Origin: Pipra filicauda
Taxonomy: Eukaryota > Chordata > Aves > Passeriformes > Pipridae
Assembly (NCBI RefSeq): GCF_003945595.2
Contig: NW_024105087.1
Coordinates: 4,655,001-4,719,000, forward strand
Direction of reading: 5' to 3'
Length of the DNA: 64,000 nt
Notes under the pieces: generated by a model
The model's input: only the letters and a program-made list of their open reading frames with translations
Told to the model about the DNA's origin: nothing
Database searches by the model: none
Shown here: positions 1 through 11,500 of the stretch, piece after piece
How positions within the stretch are numbered: position 1 is the stretch's first letter
Layout: each line of letters starts with the position of its first letter
Made by a program: the position numbers and the translations under genes

Positions 1-2970
1 ATGAATAACCATTAGAAGGCTTCTGGTTGGAGGGAGGGAGTATTTCACATGACCCAGATCCTGGCTGTACATCTACCCAGATGGGATTATAGCTGTCTGG
101 TATCTAATAATGAGAGCTCTGTTTCAGTCTCATGCCTTTTATTTCACTCTTGGTCTAACTGCAATGGCAGCTAGAAAGTTCATCAGCTTTAGCCAACAAA
201 CATGCTGATATTGCTAGAGTTGAATTAAACTATGATGTACATACAACTGTGTATGTGGGAGGTTGTCAAAGATGTACACTGGAGAGAAAACTAATTTCTG
301 TTTGTGGAAACTTTTTTTTGCTGCGTTGCAATTCTGTTTTCTGCATTCAAACCTAACGTAGTAATGTGTCCTAATGCTGTGCTTATTTTTAAGTACCTGA
401 ATAGCCTGATTAAGGCACTGTTCAACTGCTTAAAGTTGGATTTGTCAGGATGATTCGGTTGCTTCAAATTAAGTTATGCATACAATTATCAAGATAAAGA
501 GCTCTCTCTTTTTCAGTCCTGTTGGTAGTACCAAATCCAGAAATGCAGTTGATCCTAACAATAGAGCATACAGAAATTATAGAATGCAGCTGAATATTTT
601 TTTAATAATAAAAATTCAATAGTCAATGAATGCTCTTCTCAAATCAAGGTTAAAAAAAGCTAAATGAAGGCTAATAATGCAGAGGAGTATCCCAAATTTT
701 ATTTTCTTCCATTCTAACTCTGGTACCCTGACTACATTGCTTATCTGACTTCCTTCCCTTCGAGGTTATAAGATCTCCCAGAGACAGATTAGAGTTACTT
801 GTAGTCTACTACTAACACCAACAATGCAGCAAAACAATTATATTCTTTCCTACTGCAAAAAAATCTTCCTTATCATAGCTGTTCACTCCTAAAAATGAGC
901 TGAGACACAGTACTATTTCAATTTCTTCCTCCTTCCATTGTAGTCAGGTACCAACTGACTCATTGCCCCTTTAATCTGTGGGTAGGTATCAGTTTGCATA
1001 TGCATGCAATTTCTATTTAATAATTAATTTAGGGTCAAATACTGTTCAGATATGGTAAGTACTTGAACTTCTAATGTGCAACAAGGTTAAACACTTGTCA
1101 GAAATACCTTCTGTTCTCGTATTTAAATTACTTCTCAGGAAATAGAGAAAAAAAGATTTTTCAGTCATATCGAAATGTTTTGCCTATAAATTTGTAGGAT
1201 TGAATTGACAATAGACACATTCATATATACTATACAGCCATGCACATGCTGTTATATGGGGAGGTGCCTTTTCAACCAGAGGGTTGTGAGCTGCTGATCA
1301 ATGTAAATGGCATTGACTTCTGTATTTGTGAACTTTACACATACTACATACATACAGTGATGATACCTGTGAAAACTATCAGTAAGCAACACCAGAGTAT
1401 AATTTAAGTCAGAAGCCATCAGCAGTCTTTGGCCACACTAAAATTCTCCCTCTTCCAAGGAAATGGGCTTTTAATTTCCAGGGGGCTTTGTCACTATTTA
1501 TGGTGGTTTGCTTCTATTTTTTTTTCATTATTTTTTCATTCTGAAGGAAGGTTGGGTTTCTATTCCTTGCCTGTGGTATGCCTTCCATTGAGGGATCTGT
1601 AACTATTTATTCTGCATTTCCTGCTGTGGTGCAGGTTAGGATATATTTCTGGAAGCGGCTGCAAAGTCAGCAATTTAGTCCAGCAGTTTTACTCTATTAT
1701 GGTTTGGGGTTTTTTTCATTAAAGACATTTTGATGACATCCACCTATCTACTTCCCCACAGAAAGGAAAGTTTTCCCTGTGTTAACATGCAACTACCCTT
1801 AGACTGCTCTTTTTTTCTGCTTACACCCATTATTAACAGGTTACATACAAAGTCTTTGCTCAGAAGAAACTGGAAAAACTTCAAAGAGCTGAGGGAACAC
1901 ATGAGGTCCTTCAAATTCAGCTTGAGTTGGACATTTTGTCAAAGGATGGATCAAAGCCCTGTATCCCAGCCAAGATTTAGGGTCTTCCTGTCTGAACAAG
2001 TGAGCTGTGAAATAACAGATTGACCACAACGCTTTGCTCAGCAAGTGGTCATGGATTGCATTTGTGCTCATCCACTTGAGGCCATGCTCCTTGGCTCTTC
2101 ATCTCCACAGAAGCAGAGAGCACAGAGATCTCTATCCTCACCAAAGGTGATGCACCACAGATCTGCAGAAGACCTGAGAAAAAGACTTTAAAAAAAAAAA
2201 AAAGGCAGATGAACCAGAACACCAAGTCCTTGTCTTTTACCCAAAAGTCTCAGACTCATATTTTCTGCCATAATGCATGTTATTTATACAAAGTTTTTCC
2301 ATCTACATTAAGCATTGTTGAGCTAATTTTTTATTATTAAGCCTTAATATTTAAGGATCTAACCTGATATATGCACTTTAACACTGAGGTCCACATAGCT
2401 GGAGGAGCATCCAGGAGCTGCCATTTGCAGTATTTGTCACTTCAGAGTAAATCACTTACCCTCAATTATGCTTACCCAACTGTAAAATAGGTGCAATAAT
2501 ACTTATTTTTCAGAGTTGATATGAGGCTTATTAATGCTTGTTTAAGTGCTTTGTTATGCTTGAATGGAAAAGGAAATTATTATTATAATTTTAACTGAAG
2601 CTTAATTATAAAACTGTTAACATAAGCGTATTAGAAAAATGAGCTCTGAATTGCAAGCTAGCAATTGCTCACTCTTAAAACAGTATGAGATGATTTTATA
2701 TGCGCCTTGCTATCACTAATCCCCACTTTTCCAACTCCTACATTTGTTTTCCATATTAAAGCTAAGAAGAGGCAACATGCGGATTAAATTTAGTGTTTAA
2801 TCAACCAAGAAACAATACCTAGTACCTTATTTGGTGATACGTTATCACTGGAATCCTGATTTCAAGAAAAAAATCTCCAAACAAAAACATTCTGTTTGTT
2901 ATATACTAATTTAAGATACACATATGATTGTCACTGGTACAATCTCTAACCTGGAAAACAGGCTAATTTA
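1..2970. other. Gene-free AT-rich stretch
   Basis: No supported gene here. The sequence is AT-rich and looks single-copy. It has one run of 14 A at 2,190-2,203. A 97-codon plus-strand frame at 1,730-2,023 overlaps an opposing open frame and shows no recognisable domain, so I treat it as chance. No RNA gene or mobile element is recognised. Confidence 0.6.
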
Positions 2971-3382
2971 CCTCTCCTATGAAGAAAGGTTGAGAGAGTT
3001 GGGGCTGTTCAGCCTGGAGAAGGCTCCAGGGAGACCTTAGAGCATCTTCCAGTACCTAAAGGGGCTACAAGAGAGCTGGAGATGGGCTTTTTACAAGGGT
3101 GTGTAGTGATAGGACAAGGGGAAATGACCTTAAACTGAAGAAGGTAAGTTCAGATAGGAGGAACAAATTCTTTACTATGAAGGTGGTGAGGCACTGGAAA
3201 CAGGTTGCCCAGAGAAGTTGCCCAGGAAGTGGATGCCCCATCCCTGGCAGTGTTCAAGGCCAGGTTGGATGGGGCTTTAAGCAACCTGATCTAGCAGCTG
3301 GTGTCCCTGCCCATTGCAGGGAGGCTGGAAATAGATAATCTTTAAGGTCCCTTCCAACATAAACCATTCCATGATTCTATGA
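2971..3382 (+). mobile_element. CR1 LINE, 5'-truncated 3' end
   Basis: A plus-strand copy of the 3' part of a CR1 non-LTR retrotransposon. The visible landmarks run in the expected order: the 'gttcagcctggagaag' block near 3,007, the 'gataggacaaggggaaatg' block near 3,108, the 'aggttggatggggctt' block near 3,261, and the terminal 'ccttccaac' followed by short 'attctatga'-type repeats at 3,371-3,382. CR1 normally lacks a poly-A tail and ends in such 8-bp repeats. The copy keeps no reverse-transcriptase region, so it is a dead, 5'-truncated insertion. A 79-codon frame inside it (3,099-3,338) is incidental. Confidence 0.93.
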
Positions 3383-3730
3383 AGACCAAGTTGCCAAGTT
3401 ACCAAGATAACTTAATAAGATTCTCCTGCAAGGTTACAAATCCTAGACAACACAGTTATTCCTTTAATCAAAAAACAATACAAAATCCTTTAAGTGGCTT
3501 GCTTAGAAGAAATTCAGGACTTACAAAAGTATATGACACTGAAAATTAGGGAGCTATTGTACAGAAAGAAGTGAGCAAAACAATTTGCTTTTACCTGACA
3601 TAACATATTTGTCAAAACAAGTATCACTTCAAATCATCACTCCCAAATCTTGTGCAAACATGTTCTACAAGCTTTCGCTCTGACACAGTTTATGCAAATA
3701 AAGACAGAGCTCCAGGGTCATTTTCTGATA

Positions 3731-3913
3731 ATAAACAGAAAGAAAATAAACAGAAAGAAAATAAACAGAAAGAAAATAAACAGAAAGAAAATAAACAGAA
3801 AGAAAATAAACAGAAAGAAAATAAACAGAAAGAAAATAAACAGAAAGAAAATAAACAGAAAGAAAATAAACAGAAAGAAAATAAACAGAAAGAAAATAAA
3901 CAGAAAGAAAATA
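3731..3913. repeat. 15-bp tandem repeat, 12 identical copies
   Basis: The unit cagaaagaaaataaa is repeated about 12 times with no mismatch visible; only the last copy diverges at its end. Each unit contains an AATAAA hexamer on the plus strand, giving 12 potential poly-A signals in 180 bp. The unit length is a multiple of three and contains no stop in two plus frames and one minus frame, which creates overlapping open frames of 80-109 codons. These encode only five-residue repeats (NRKKI or NKQKE on plus) and are not genes. Perfect identity implies recent expansion and probable length polymorphism. Confidence 0.97.
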
Positions 3914-4552
3914 ATCTCACTTCATTTCCCCCCACACCACCTGCTGGTACTTCAGAGGCTCATAAGAAGAGGTAAATAAACATAAAATCTGTTTAGATAA
4001 GGCACCACTCATAAACCTTTCAAAAAGAGGATAAGCATTCAACACTAAAACAATGTGCCTTTAGGAAGCCTTTAAAAAGCATGTGTGTCCATGCTACTCC
4101 CTGCCCAGAACTGGTATCTCTTTGAGAAGGCAATGGTAGTTTTCAGAAGTAGTAACATGAAAAGAAAACACACTTCATGGGAGGGAGGGGCGTGGGTGTG
4201 CGAAGTGACAAAAAAGTGACAACAAAGCAACAAGCAAAACCAAAACTGATACCCAGCAAATCCCAAGTCTTGAGATGAAGTGAGGCATAAACAGATGTTG
4301 TCCAGTACTAACCCAAACCAAATGTCTGTATCAGCAATCAGTATTTGAGCAGAACTAAGGGAGACACTCATTCTTCACTAAATGCCAACAGGACTATTTA
4401 ATCTAAATTAAATTTTGTAAGGTTAAAAAAACAGGCTTAAAGGAAACACAGCTCTCTAGATTTAAATTGGAATAAGAAAACTGTTATTAAAATCAAGATA
4501 TTTCAGTCAGTCATGGCCATGAGATGCAATGGCACTCATGTGTGATTGGACC
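3914..4552. other. Gene-free spacer between repeat array and CR1
   Basis: AT-rich sequence with no recognisable gene or repeat. A 99-codon minus-strand frame at 4,072-4,371 is rich in Leu, Phe and Cys but matches no family I know. Confidence 0.55.
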
Positions 4553-5057
4553 TGACCTGCAGTTTTTGGCACCACAATTTAAGAAAAATATTAAGCCATT
4601 AGAAAGCGTCCAAAGGAGGGAAATTAAGATGGTGAAGGGCATGAAGGGAAGCCGTATGAGGAGCAGCTGAGGGCACTTGATCTGTTCAGGCTGGAGAAGA
4701 GGAGACTGAGGGGACCTCACTGCAGTTACAACTTCCTTGTGAGGGGAAGAGGAGGGGCAGGCACTGATCTCTGCTCTGTGGTGACCAAGGATAGGACCCA
4801 AGGGGCTGGCCTGAAGTTGTGTCAGGGGAGGTTTAGGTTGGATATTAGAAAAAGGTACTTCCCCCAGTGGGTGGTTGGGCACTGGAACAGGGTCCCCAGG
4901 GAAGTGGCCACAGCTCCAAGGCTGACAGAGTTCAAGAAGCATTTGGACAATCCCCTCAGGCACAGGGTGTGACTCTTGGGGATGGTCCTGTGCAGGGTTG
5001 GACTCAATGACCCTTGTGAGTCCCTTCCAATTCAACATATTCTGTGATTCTGTGATT
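4553..5057 (+). mobile_element. CR1 LINE, about 500-bp 3' fragment
   Basis: A second plus-strand CR1 copy. The landmarks are the 'gcgtccaaaggagggaaattaag' type block near 4,606, 'gttcaggctggagaagagg' near 4,685, 'caggggaggtttaggttggat' near 4,822, the 'gggcactggaacagg' block near 4,877, 'ggttggactcaatgaccc' near 4,996, and terminal 'ttctgtgattctgtgatt' at 5,040-5,057. It differs clearly from the copy at 2,971 in the central region, so it probably belongs to another CR1 subfamily. The antisense 175-codon frame at 4,511-5,038 lies almost wholly inside this element and is spurious. The 5' edge is approximate. Confidence 0.93.
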
Positions 5058-8000
5058 TTCCTACTCCTAACTTTATTAACAGATCAAAGTAATCATTTGG
5101 ATGAATATTTCAAAAGCTGGTAACTAATTGCACTAGTTCCTTTGGCGGATATTTCCCATGGCACTGGCTTGTCCTACCAAACAACTTCAATGACAAAGGC
5201 TTAATATCATATTAGCAGCGGGCTTTTTCTGCCCTCTTATGCAAACACCCTTTACATTGTCCTCCATGTTTCTAGACCTCCAGTTCTGCAAGCATAGCAC
5301 ACTTGTCAACTAGGCTTATCGAATGTTTAACAAACCCTCACTGACTATGTGAAAGTCTCCTGCAAAAAAATTGCAGTATGTCACGTACAGCACCAAAACC
5401 TGGACTCCAAGAACAACTGCGTCAAAGTTGCTGTCATTTGTCTTTGCCCCACACCAGCTTCCCTTTCTCTTCTCCTTATTTTCACTCCTGCAGTTACACT
5501 ACGTCTCAATAGCAAGCATGGTACTTTGCAAACAAACACACTTATTTATCTTATGCAAGGACAAATCAATTCATTCAGTGGCTTAATTTTAATTCTCAAA
5601 AGCCAGTTATGATTTACTACATATTCTATTTAAAAAAAAAAAAAACAAACCCAAGACTGATGAGTCAATGCAAATATACAATGCTGATGATGCACTGTGC
5701 CAGAGAATTAAGCCATAAAATTCTATAGCACTGAAAATAGCGCAAAATACCACATGCACAAAGAGGCCAAGCTCCGTATCCTGAGGAAATAGCTTTGTAT
5801 TCCACAAATTTCCTGCATTTTACATCTTACAAAAAAAAAAATTACAGTAAACTCCAGCATTGTGCGGTTTTCCCTCCTCCTCCCATTATGTGTATTAAGG
5901 GGAAGCCATCACTAAAAGGCTGCTAATTAGCATGAAAAAAACGTAACTGAGTATAACAACTAAGTGCCAAAAAAGAAGTGCAATATCAGAGCAACACCAT
6001 TTTCTGATGGTAAATTTGAGCAATTTAATGGCAGCATCTGTTCTTTTTGATAAAGAGGCAGATGTATTTTGGGCCTCACCCTAAGTGAAAGAAAATGCTT
6101 ACATCACTTACTAAAAAGCAATATTTAACATAAACTCATAATACCAAACCCACAATGAAAATCTTTTTCATTCTAATGACTTACTAGCCTAGCAGAAGCT
6201 TTGAGCCCAAATATTCCTTTTTACTGTAGGAAAAAAACAATTCTCTACATGAATTTCACGATATCCACCTGCAGTATTACTCAGTATTGAAGATGAAATA
6301 CTGGCTTAAATCTCTCTTGACACGATTTTTTATTTTCATTCATGGTAATAAAAAGCAGAAAGTTTTATTAATGTACAACCATGAAACGTGCCAGGAGATA
6401 CTCTAATACAACTCACCATGAATATAAATTAACATTTTAGCGTTTATGGCTAGTCATATATTCATTAAAGCTAATGTAAACAATATCAGATGGAGGTGAA
6501 ATCAACTTGAAAAAGCTCTCCGTGGGTTTAGGTATATTCAACATCACAAACCTCCTCATGTACCATTAAGTGCATTCATGTAACATATAAATCCAACATA
6601 ATGACACAGTTAAATGTCTTGTTTTGTTTAAAACTCATTCTGCCTCTATCTTGCTACATGTATCCCCATTCTGCCTCTGTCTAGCTGCTGAGCCTGCTAA
6701 TTATCTTTATATATGCTTGTCCTTCGGAGTAGTGATACACAGCCTTTCCAAACTGCAGCTCTCTGCCACAACACAGAATTTCTGGGGGACAGAGACTATC
6801 CTTTCATGGACAAACAGAAGGCATTCACAGCACTCTCTCCCTCACATAACTCTCATCTCCAAGTTGAAGCTTTGCACTAGAACATAAGGATTGAAAATAA
6901 ATAACAACATAAATTTGAAGTGTCAAAAACAAGTGCCTCATACAGGGGAGAAAAAAAAAATCAGCAAAATAAATCCTGCAGAACTGAGGTACACTGCTTT
7001 TTTACTGTCTATTCTCTCTGTCTTCCCAACCAGTGATATAGCACCCAGTGAATTAACTGAAATAGCAACTGGTTTCTGGTCTGGATTTACTGATTGAATC
7101 AAGAAGCATTCTAGGCAAGGAAATCTGTTTCATTTTCAGCATGGTTACTAAATAGTCTCATCACAACCAAGCTTTTAAAGGTACGGACTTGCTAGTCTGA
7201 ATTTGCTCTATCTCTTGGAGCTGATTTTTTCTCTAAAAGGTGATTTTTTTATAGTATTCTGTTGAAGACATCACTTAACCTTCTTTCAAATTTTTGACAT
7301 CATATTTAGTTTTCACCTTTACCTGCCCTAGACACAAAACAAGCCTGCAGATCTGACACAAAATCATGCTGGTGCTTGATTGAGCATTCCACACAGTATT
7401 ACTTCAAGCATCTGTTTTTGGAAACGTCCACCAAGCCTTTTCAAAGACAGTTTCTAACACGGCACCAGCAAAAGATGATACTAAAAAGCAACTCATTTAG
7501 AGATGATCAGACATTGAAAAGAAACAGAGGTCATGGATTCAGAGGAGATACAACAGTTTTGTCAGTAAGGTACAGCAATAAGAATAACTTGATTCTGGAA
7601 TCTGTTTTTATTGTAAAGCACATTCTGAGGCAAAATAGTGGTAATCCTGATGTTGAAATAAAAAAGCTTCTTCCTCTTCATCCCTCCAAATCTCTGAATG
7701 AGATCAAAACCAGAGTTCTGCTGAAATCTGCAGAAAGATCCTGCATGCCTTCGTTGTGAAAATGACATGTATTTTAATCCAGTGCTTAAACTGCAGACAA
7801 AGTTAAAAAAGAAGCAGCGTTTATCTAGAGCAGCAAGAAATGGTGTAGGTGGTGAAACAGAAGTAGCTCGCATCACAAGATCAGGATAAGCTTCAACTGG
7901 GCTTTGTAACCCCAGCAGGATGGGTAGCAAAAACCTGAGGTTTGATGATACCAAATTCTGTCTGAGGTGTTACTGGAAAAGGTCAGGCTGCTCCATGAAG

Positions 8001-8080
8001 ACAGCTACTGTGAAATAGTGTTGGGCCTACTTCAGCACAATTGGTTTATCTACTTAGCCAAGTTTTTCTTTTCTTTCTTT
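5058..8080. other. Gene-free AT-rich stretch
   Basis: No supported gene. It has a run of 14 A at 5,632-5,645 and many TAAT/ATTA-rich patches between about 5,880 and 6,600. Opposing frames of 127 codons (7,376-7,759, plus) and 130 codons (7,562-7,954, minus) overlap each other, lack recognisable domains and are treated as chance. Confidence 0.55.
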
Positions 8081-8615
8081 TTGATTGGAAGGGACCTTTT
8101 AAAAAGGTCAGCTAATCCAACCCCCCTGCAATTAATAGGGGACACCTTCAATGAGATCAGGTTGCTCAGAGCCCCATCCAGACTGACTTTGAATCTTGCC
8201 AGGGACTGGGCATCCAGCACCTCAAGGCAATCTGTTTCAGTATCTGACAACCCTCCTTATAAAAAAAGAAAACAACTTCTTCCTTATATCTGCTCTAAGT
8301 TTCCCCTACTTCAGTTTAAAACCATTGCCCTTTGTCCTGTTGCTACAGGCCCCACTAAAAGTGTCCCCATCTTTCTTGAACTTTCCTTTTAAGTACTGGA
8401 AGGCTACAAAGAAGTCTTCCCTTGGATCTTGCTTTCTCCAGGCTGAAGAACCCCAATCTCTCAGCCTTTCCTCATAGAAGAGGTGCTCCATCCCTCTGAT
8501 CATCTTTTTGTCCCTTCCCTGGACGTGCTTCAACAGGTCCATGTCTATCATGTACTGAGGACTCCAGAGCTAGATGGAGTCCAGGTGAGGTCTCATTAGA
8601 AAACAGTAGACTTGC
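8081..8615 (-). mobile_element. CR1 LINE, minus strand, 3' region
   Basis: Read on the minus strand this is a CR1 3' region. On the plus strand it begins 'ttggaagggacc' and continues through the 'ggttgctcagagccccatcc' block near 8,160, 'tttgtcctgttgctacaggcc' near 8,332 and 'ctccaggctgaagaaccccaa' near 8,437. It ends near 'gagctagatggagtccaggtgag' at 8,569-8,590, a more 5' CR1 block than in the other copies. The terminal 8-bp repeats are missing and replaced by a T/C-rich tract at about 8,062-8,082. Open frames of 60-141 codons through here are by-products. The high divergence suggests an old insertion. Confidence 0.9.
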
Positions 8616-11423
8616 TAATTAAACTGATTTGTGCTTGCAGATGATTAAAATTAGCTCACTGAGCAGTAGAAAGTTTCTCTGCAGTATTTCCAGGTGTGCT
8701 GTCAGATTTATTTTAGGGGTAACCACTTACATTCCAACATGGACTTTGTTGCTGACAGTCAAATCCTGGCAGAAGATTCAGAATATACTAAATCTTGTTC
8801 TCTCTTTTATATTTAAAAAGCAATAATAATGATTGTAATGTATGACAGACTACTATTTCTGTGCTCTAGGGTCCCTAGGAAGTCATTTTATACATGATAT
8901 TTTATGCATAATATTTTTCGTTGTTTTAAAAATGCCCATATTGCCTTCACCCTGTTGGTTAAAGGAGCATCGACCTTCAGCAGTGGATTGTGTTCTCTCC
9001 TGCCACAATTCAACATTGCTTCTTTGAAGACACCCAAGCAATTCTAGTTTGAACCAGCTCAAAGGTCTGCTTTGATCTATTCTGATCTCTCGTGTAAAAA
9101 CTCATCCTTAGTCCAAAAGTAATCTTTCAGTGGGGGGGAAAAACACAATAGTACTTGAACAAGGATTAGGAAGTCACATGCACTTGACAGTGCATTTACT
9201 CTGAAATCCTGAAATCTTGAATATGATGACTTAACTATAATTTTCAAAGCCACTAAAGTCTAACTTCATTATAGTTCTCTTCTTTGCAGTTCTTTCCAGT
9301 TACTGAAACTTTGGAGCCATGAAGAAGAGTGTCTGATCCTGTATACTACCTCAACCCTTAAGAAAAACTGTAGCATACTAGCTCTGATAACAGTATTATG
9401 GTTACATAGGACAGCATGAAATGTTCATCACAGCTGCAAAAGGAATTTGAAAAAGAAAGAAAAAGAGAAGAATGTGTGGCTTTATGTCATCAACATCGCC
9501 AGAATCTGGTGTCAAAAAGAACATGTTCCTGATACTATTCAAAATTTAAGCCAAGTTCTAATTTTTCTTTCATTCATTGACAAAAAGAACAAAGAACTAA
9601 TGAGAGTTGAGGTAACTCTGATGTCCTCAGAATTATAAAAACAGAGGCGCGCCTAGGTTGTCTTTGTCTGTACTGTTTCCATAACCCCACCAAGTTCTGC
9701 TTCATTGGTTGATTGGTATGGACTACCTGTTGTCCAGCCCATTCAGATGAACAAACTCTTGAGCCAGCTAGTCAAGTCTACCAATTATCAAGTGGAAAAA
9801 GATTCAGGGCAATGTGCTTCTAACCTCACCGTGAGCAAATTTTTATTCCAACAGCCCACCTTCAAGATACAATACAATGCGTCATAAAGCTGTTTCACCA
9901 CCCACTCCATTTCTTCCTGCTCTAGATAAACAGTACTGCTTCGTTGACTTTGCAATTTAAGCTTAAAGAGTTATATTTCAGCTTATAATTTTAACATCTG
10001 ATAGGCTTCTAGGGGGAGATCTTGACTATTATTTCTTAAAAAAAGTAAGAATTACTTCCCTGGTCAGATTCTGCCTGGTAAGGGTGCTGGGCAGTTGGTC
10101 CATGCAAAACAGTATTATTTCCAATGAAATTTGCTGTAAAATTTATCCCACCAATCCCTGCTGACACCAATACCTTTGCTGTAATTTTCCTATTAGCTGA
10201 GTTGTTTCCTGGAGCCTACATGAGTTTTTTATTACGTCCTTTTGATTTTCAGAGAAAACATTCACAATGAGACCCAAAGGTAGCCTGCAAGTTCACAAAA
10301 TGAAAATAAAAGAGCTTCAAAAGTCTGAAGATTTCACTCAAGGCTTTTGAATACTTCTGTTTTGACAATGCTGCTTCACATGTGTTATGTTACACTTTAT
10401 GTTGACGGACACACATGTAACCTCAACTAACAATTGCTGCAACTACCTAGCAAAGCCAAAATCAGGCAGATATCCTTGTCTTCATTTTTTCAAATCCTCA
10501 AAAGAAAAGCAGAGAATTGCACTACAGGTTTGTTAGACTGAAGAGTATATACCACCTTCAAAATGCTGTTTTTATGAAAGGGTTTGTGGATCAGTGCTGT
10601 TTGTACAACCATGTGGGTATTTTTTGACATTGTTCTGTCATGGAAGACATCTACCAGCTTGACAGATTAAAAAAAATTAATTTTAAATACAACAGCAAAT
10701 CAAGCATTCATAATGCCACAAAAACATCCATCTATGTGCTGATGACTGAAATCTAACATAAAATTAATGCAGGCATTTAAGTAGCATTATGATTCACAAT
10801 TAAGCCATGCAGAACATTTTCAGAACAGCTCAGAGAGGATTTTTTGTTTCAAGACAAACAGTATTAAAATGTAATTTCCTTTTTACTTGCTCTTTATGTT
10901 CCTGCGTAAGAATAGGAAGCAATTTTCAGAAACTATCTCTGAATTCTTGGTGGTAAATTACATACACAGTACTTGAACTAGGCATGAAGCAGTGAAGTTA
11001 AATGGTGAAAACCCGCAAATAACAGTAACCACTCAGGTTCAGAGAAAACATTGCTTTGAGAATACAAGAACAAGAACATTTGGATACCATTTTAGGTCAT
11101 TATGTCACCTGGTTGTGATATGCAACCAAGAAAAACCATCACGTCCACTCCATGAAACATAGCATAATGAATTCCATCCTGCTCTCTCTTGTGTGCTCTA
11201 CTTCATTCCTAACAGCTTATAAATCAAGAAAATCCTCCCATTCTTCTCTCCTTTCATGCAGCAATGACAGGCCAGAATGGACAGCACTGGCACCTGCTCA
11301 GTGCCCCGTACATGCTGCTCTAAGGAAAGTAACCCTACTAACTGGATACCTAACTGGAGTTAGATTTTTAAACAAAGGCAGTAAGGAAACACATTAGAAA
11401 GTCTCCCTACTAGTAGTGAAAGA
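8616..11423. other. Gene-free stretch
   Basis: No supported gene. Small frames of 60-81 codons (for example 11,152-11,397 plus) show no known domain. An isolated ggcgcgcc octamer occurs at 9,646-9,653, notable only because CpG is rare here. Confidence 0.55.
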
Positions 11424-11500
11424 AGGCCCTGTCTGTGGCAGGGGGTTGGACTAGATGATCTTCCCAGGTCCCTTCAACTCAAACAATTCTATGATTCCAT
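11424..11500 (+). mobile_element. CR1 LINE, short 3' terminus
   Basis: About 77 bp of the extreme CR1 3' end on the plus strand: 'ggcagggggttggactagatgatc', then a CCTT-type block, then terminal 'aattctatgattccat'. This is the minimal 5'-truncated form common for CR1. No coding content. Confidence 0.85.

Noticed and set aside
3731..3913. Possible CRISPR-like array
   Set aside because: The repeats are directly adjacent with no spacers, the unit is 15 bp, and the context is an animal genome.
3650..3979. Lys/Asn/Gln-rich open frames of 80-109 codons in three frames
   Set aside because: They arise from a 15-bp repeat whose unit is a multiple of three and lacks stops in these frames.
4511..5038. 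Longest open frame, 175 codons, minus strand
   Set aside because: It runs antisense through the CR1 copy at 4,553-5,057; the frame follows repeat sequence and has no known domain.
7376..7954. Opposing 127- and 130-codon frames
   Set aside because: They overlap on opposite strands, lack domains, and such lengths are expected by chance among thousands of frames.
7967..8392. 141-codon plus-strand frame
   Set aside because: Most of it lies in the antisense of a minus-strand CR1 element.
9646..9653. Isolated ggcgcgcc octamer
   Set aside because: A single rare-cutter-like palindrome without surrounding CpG enrichment; likely chance.
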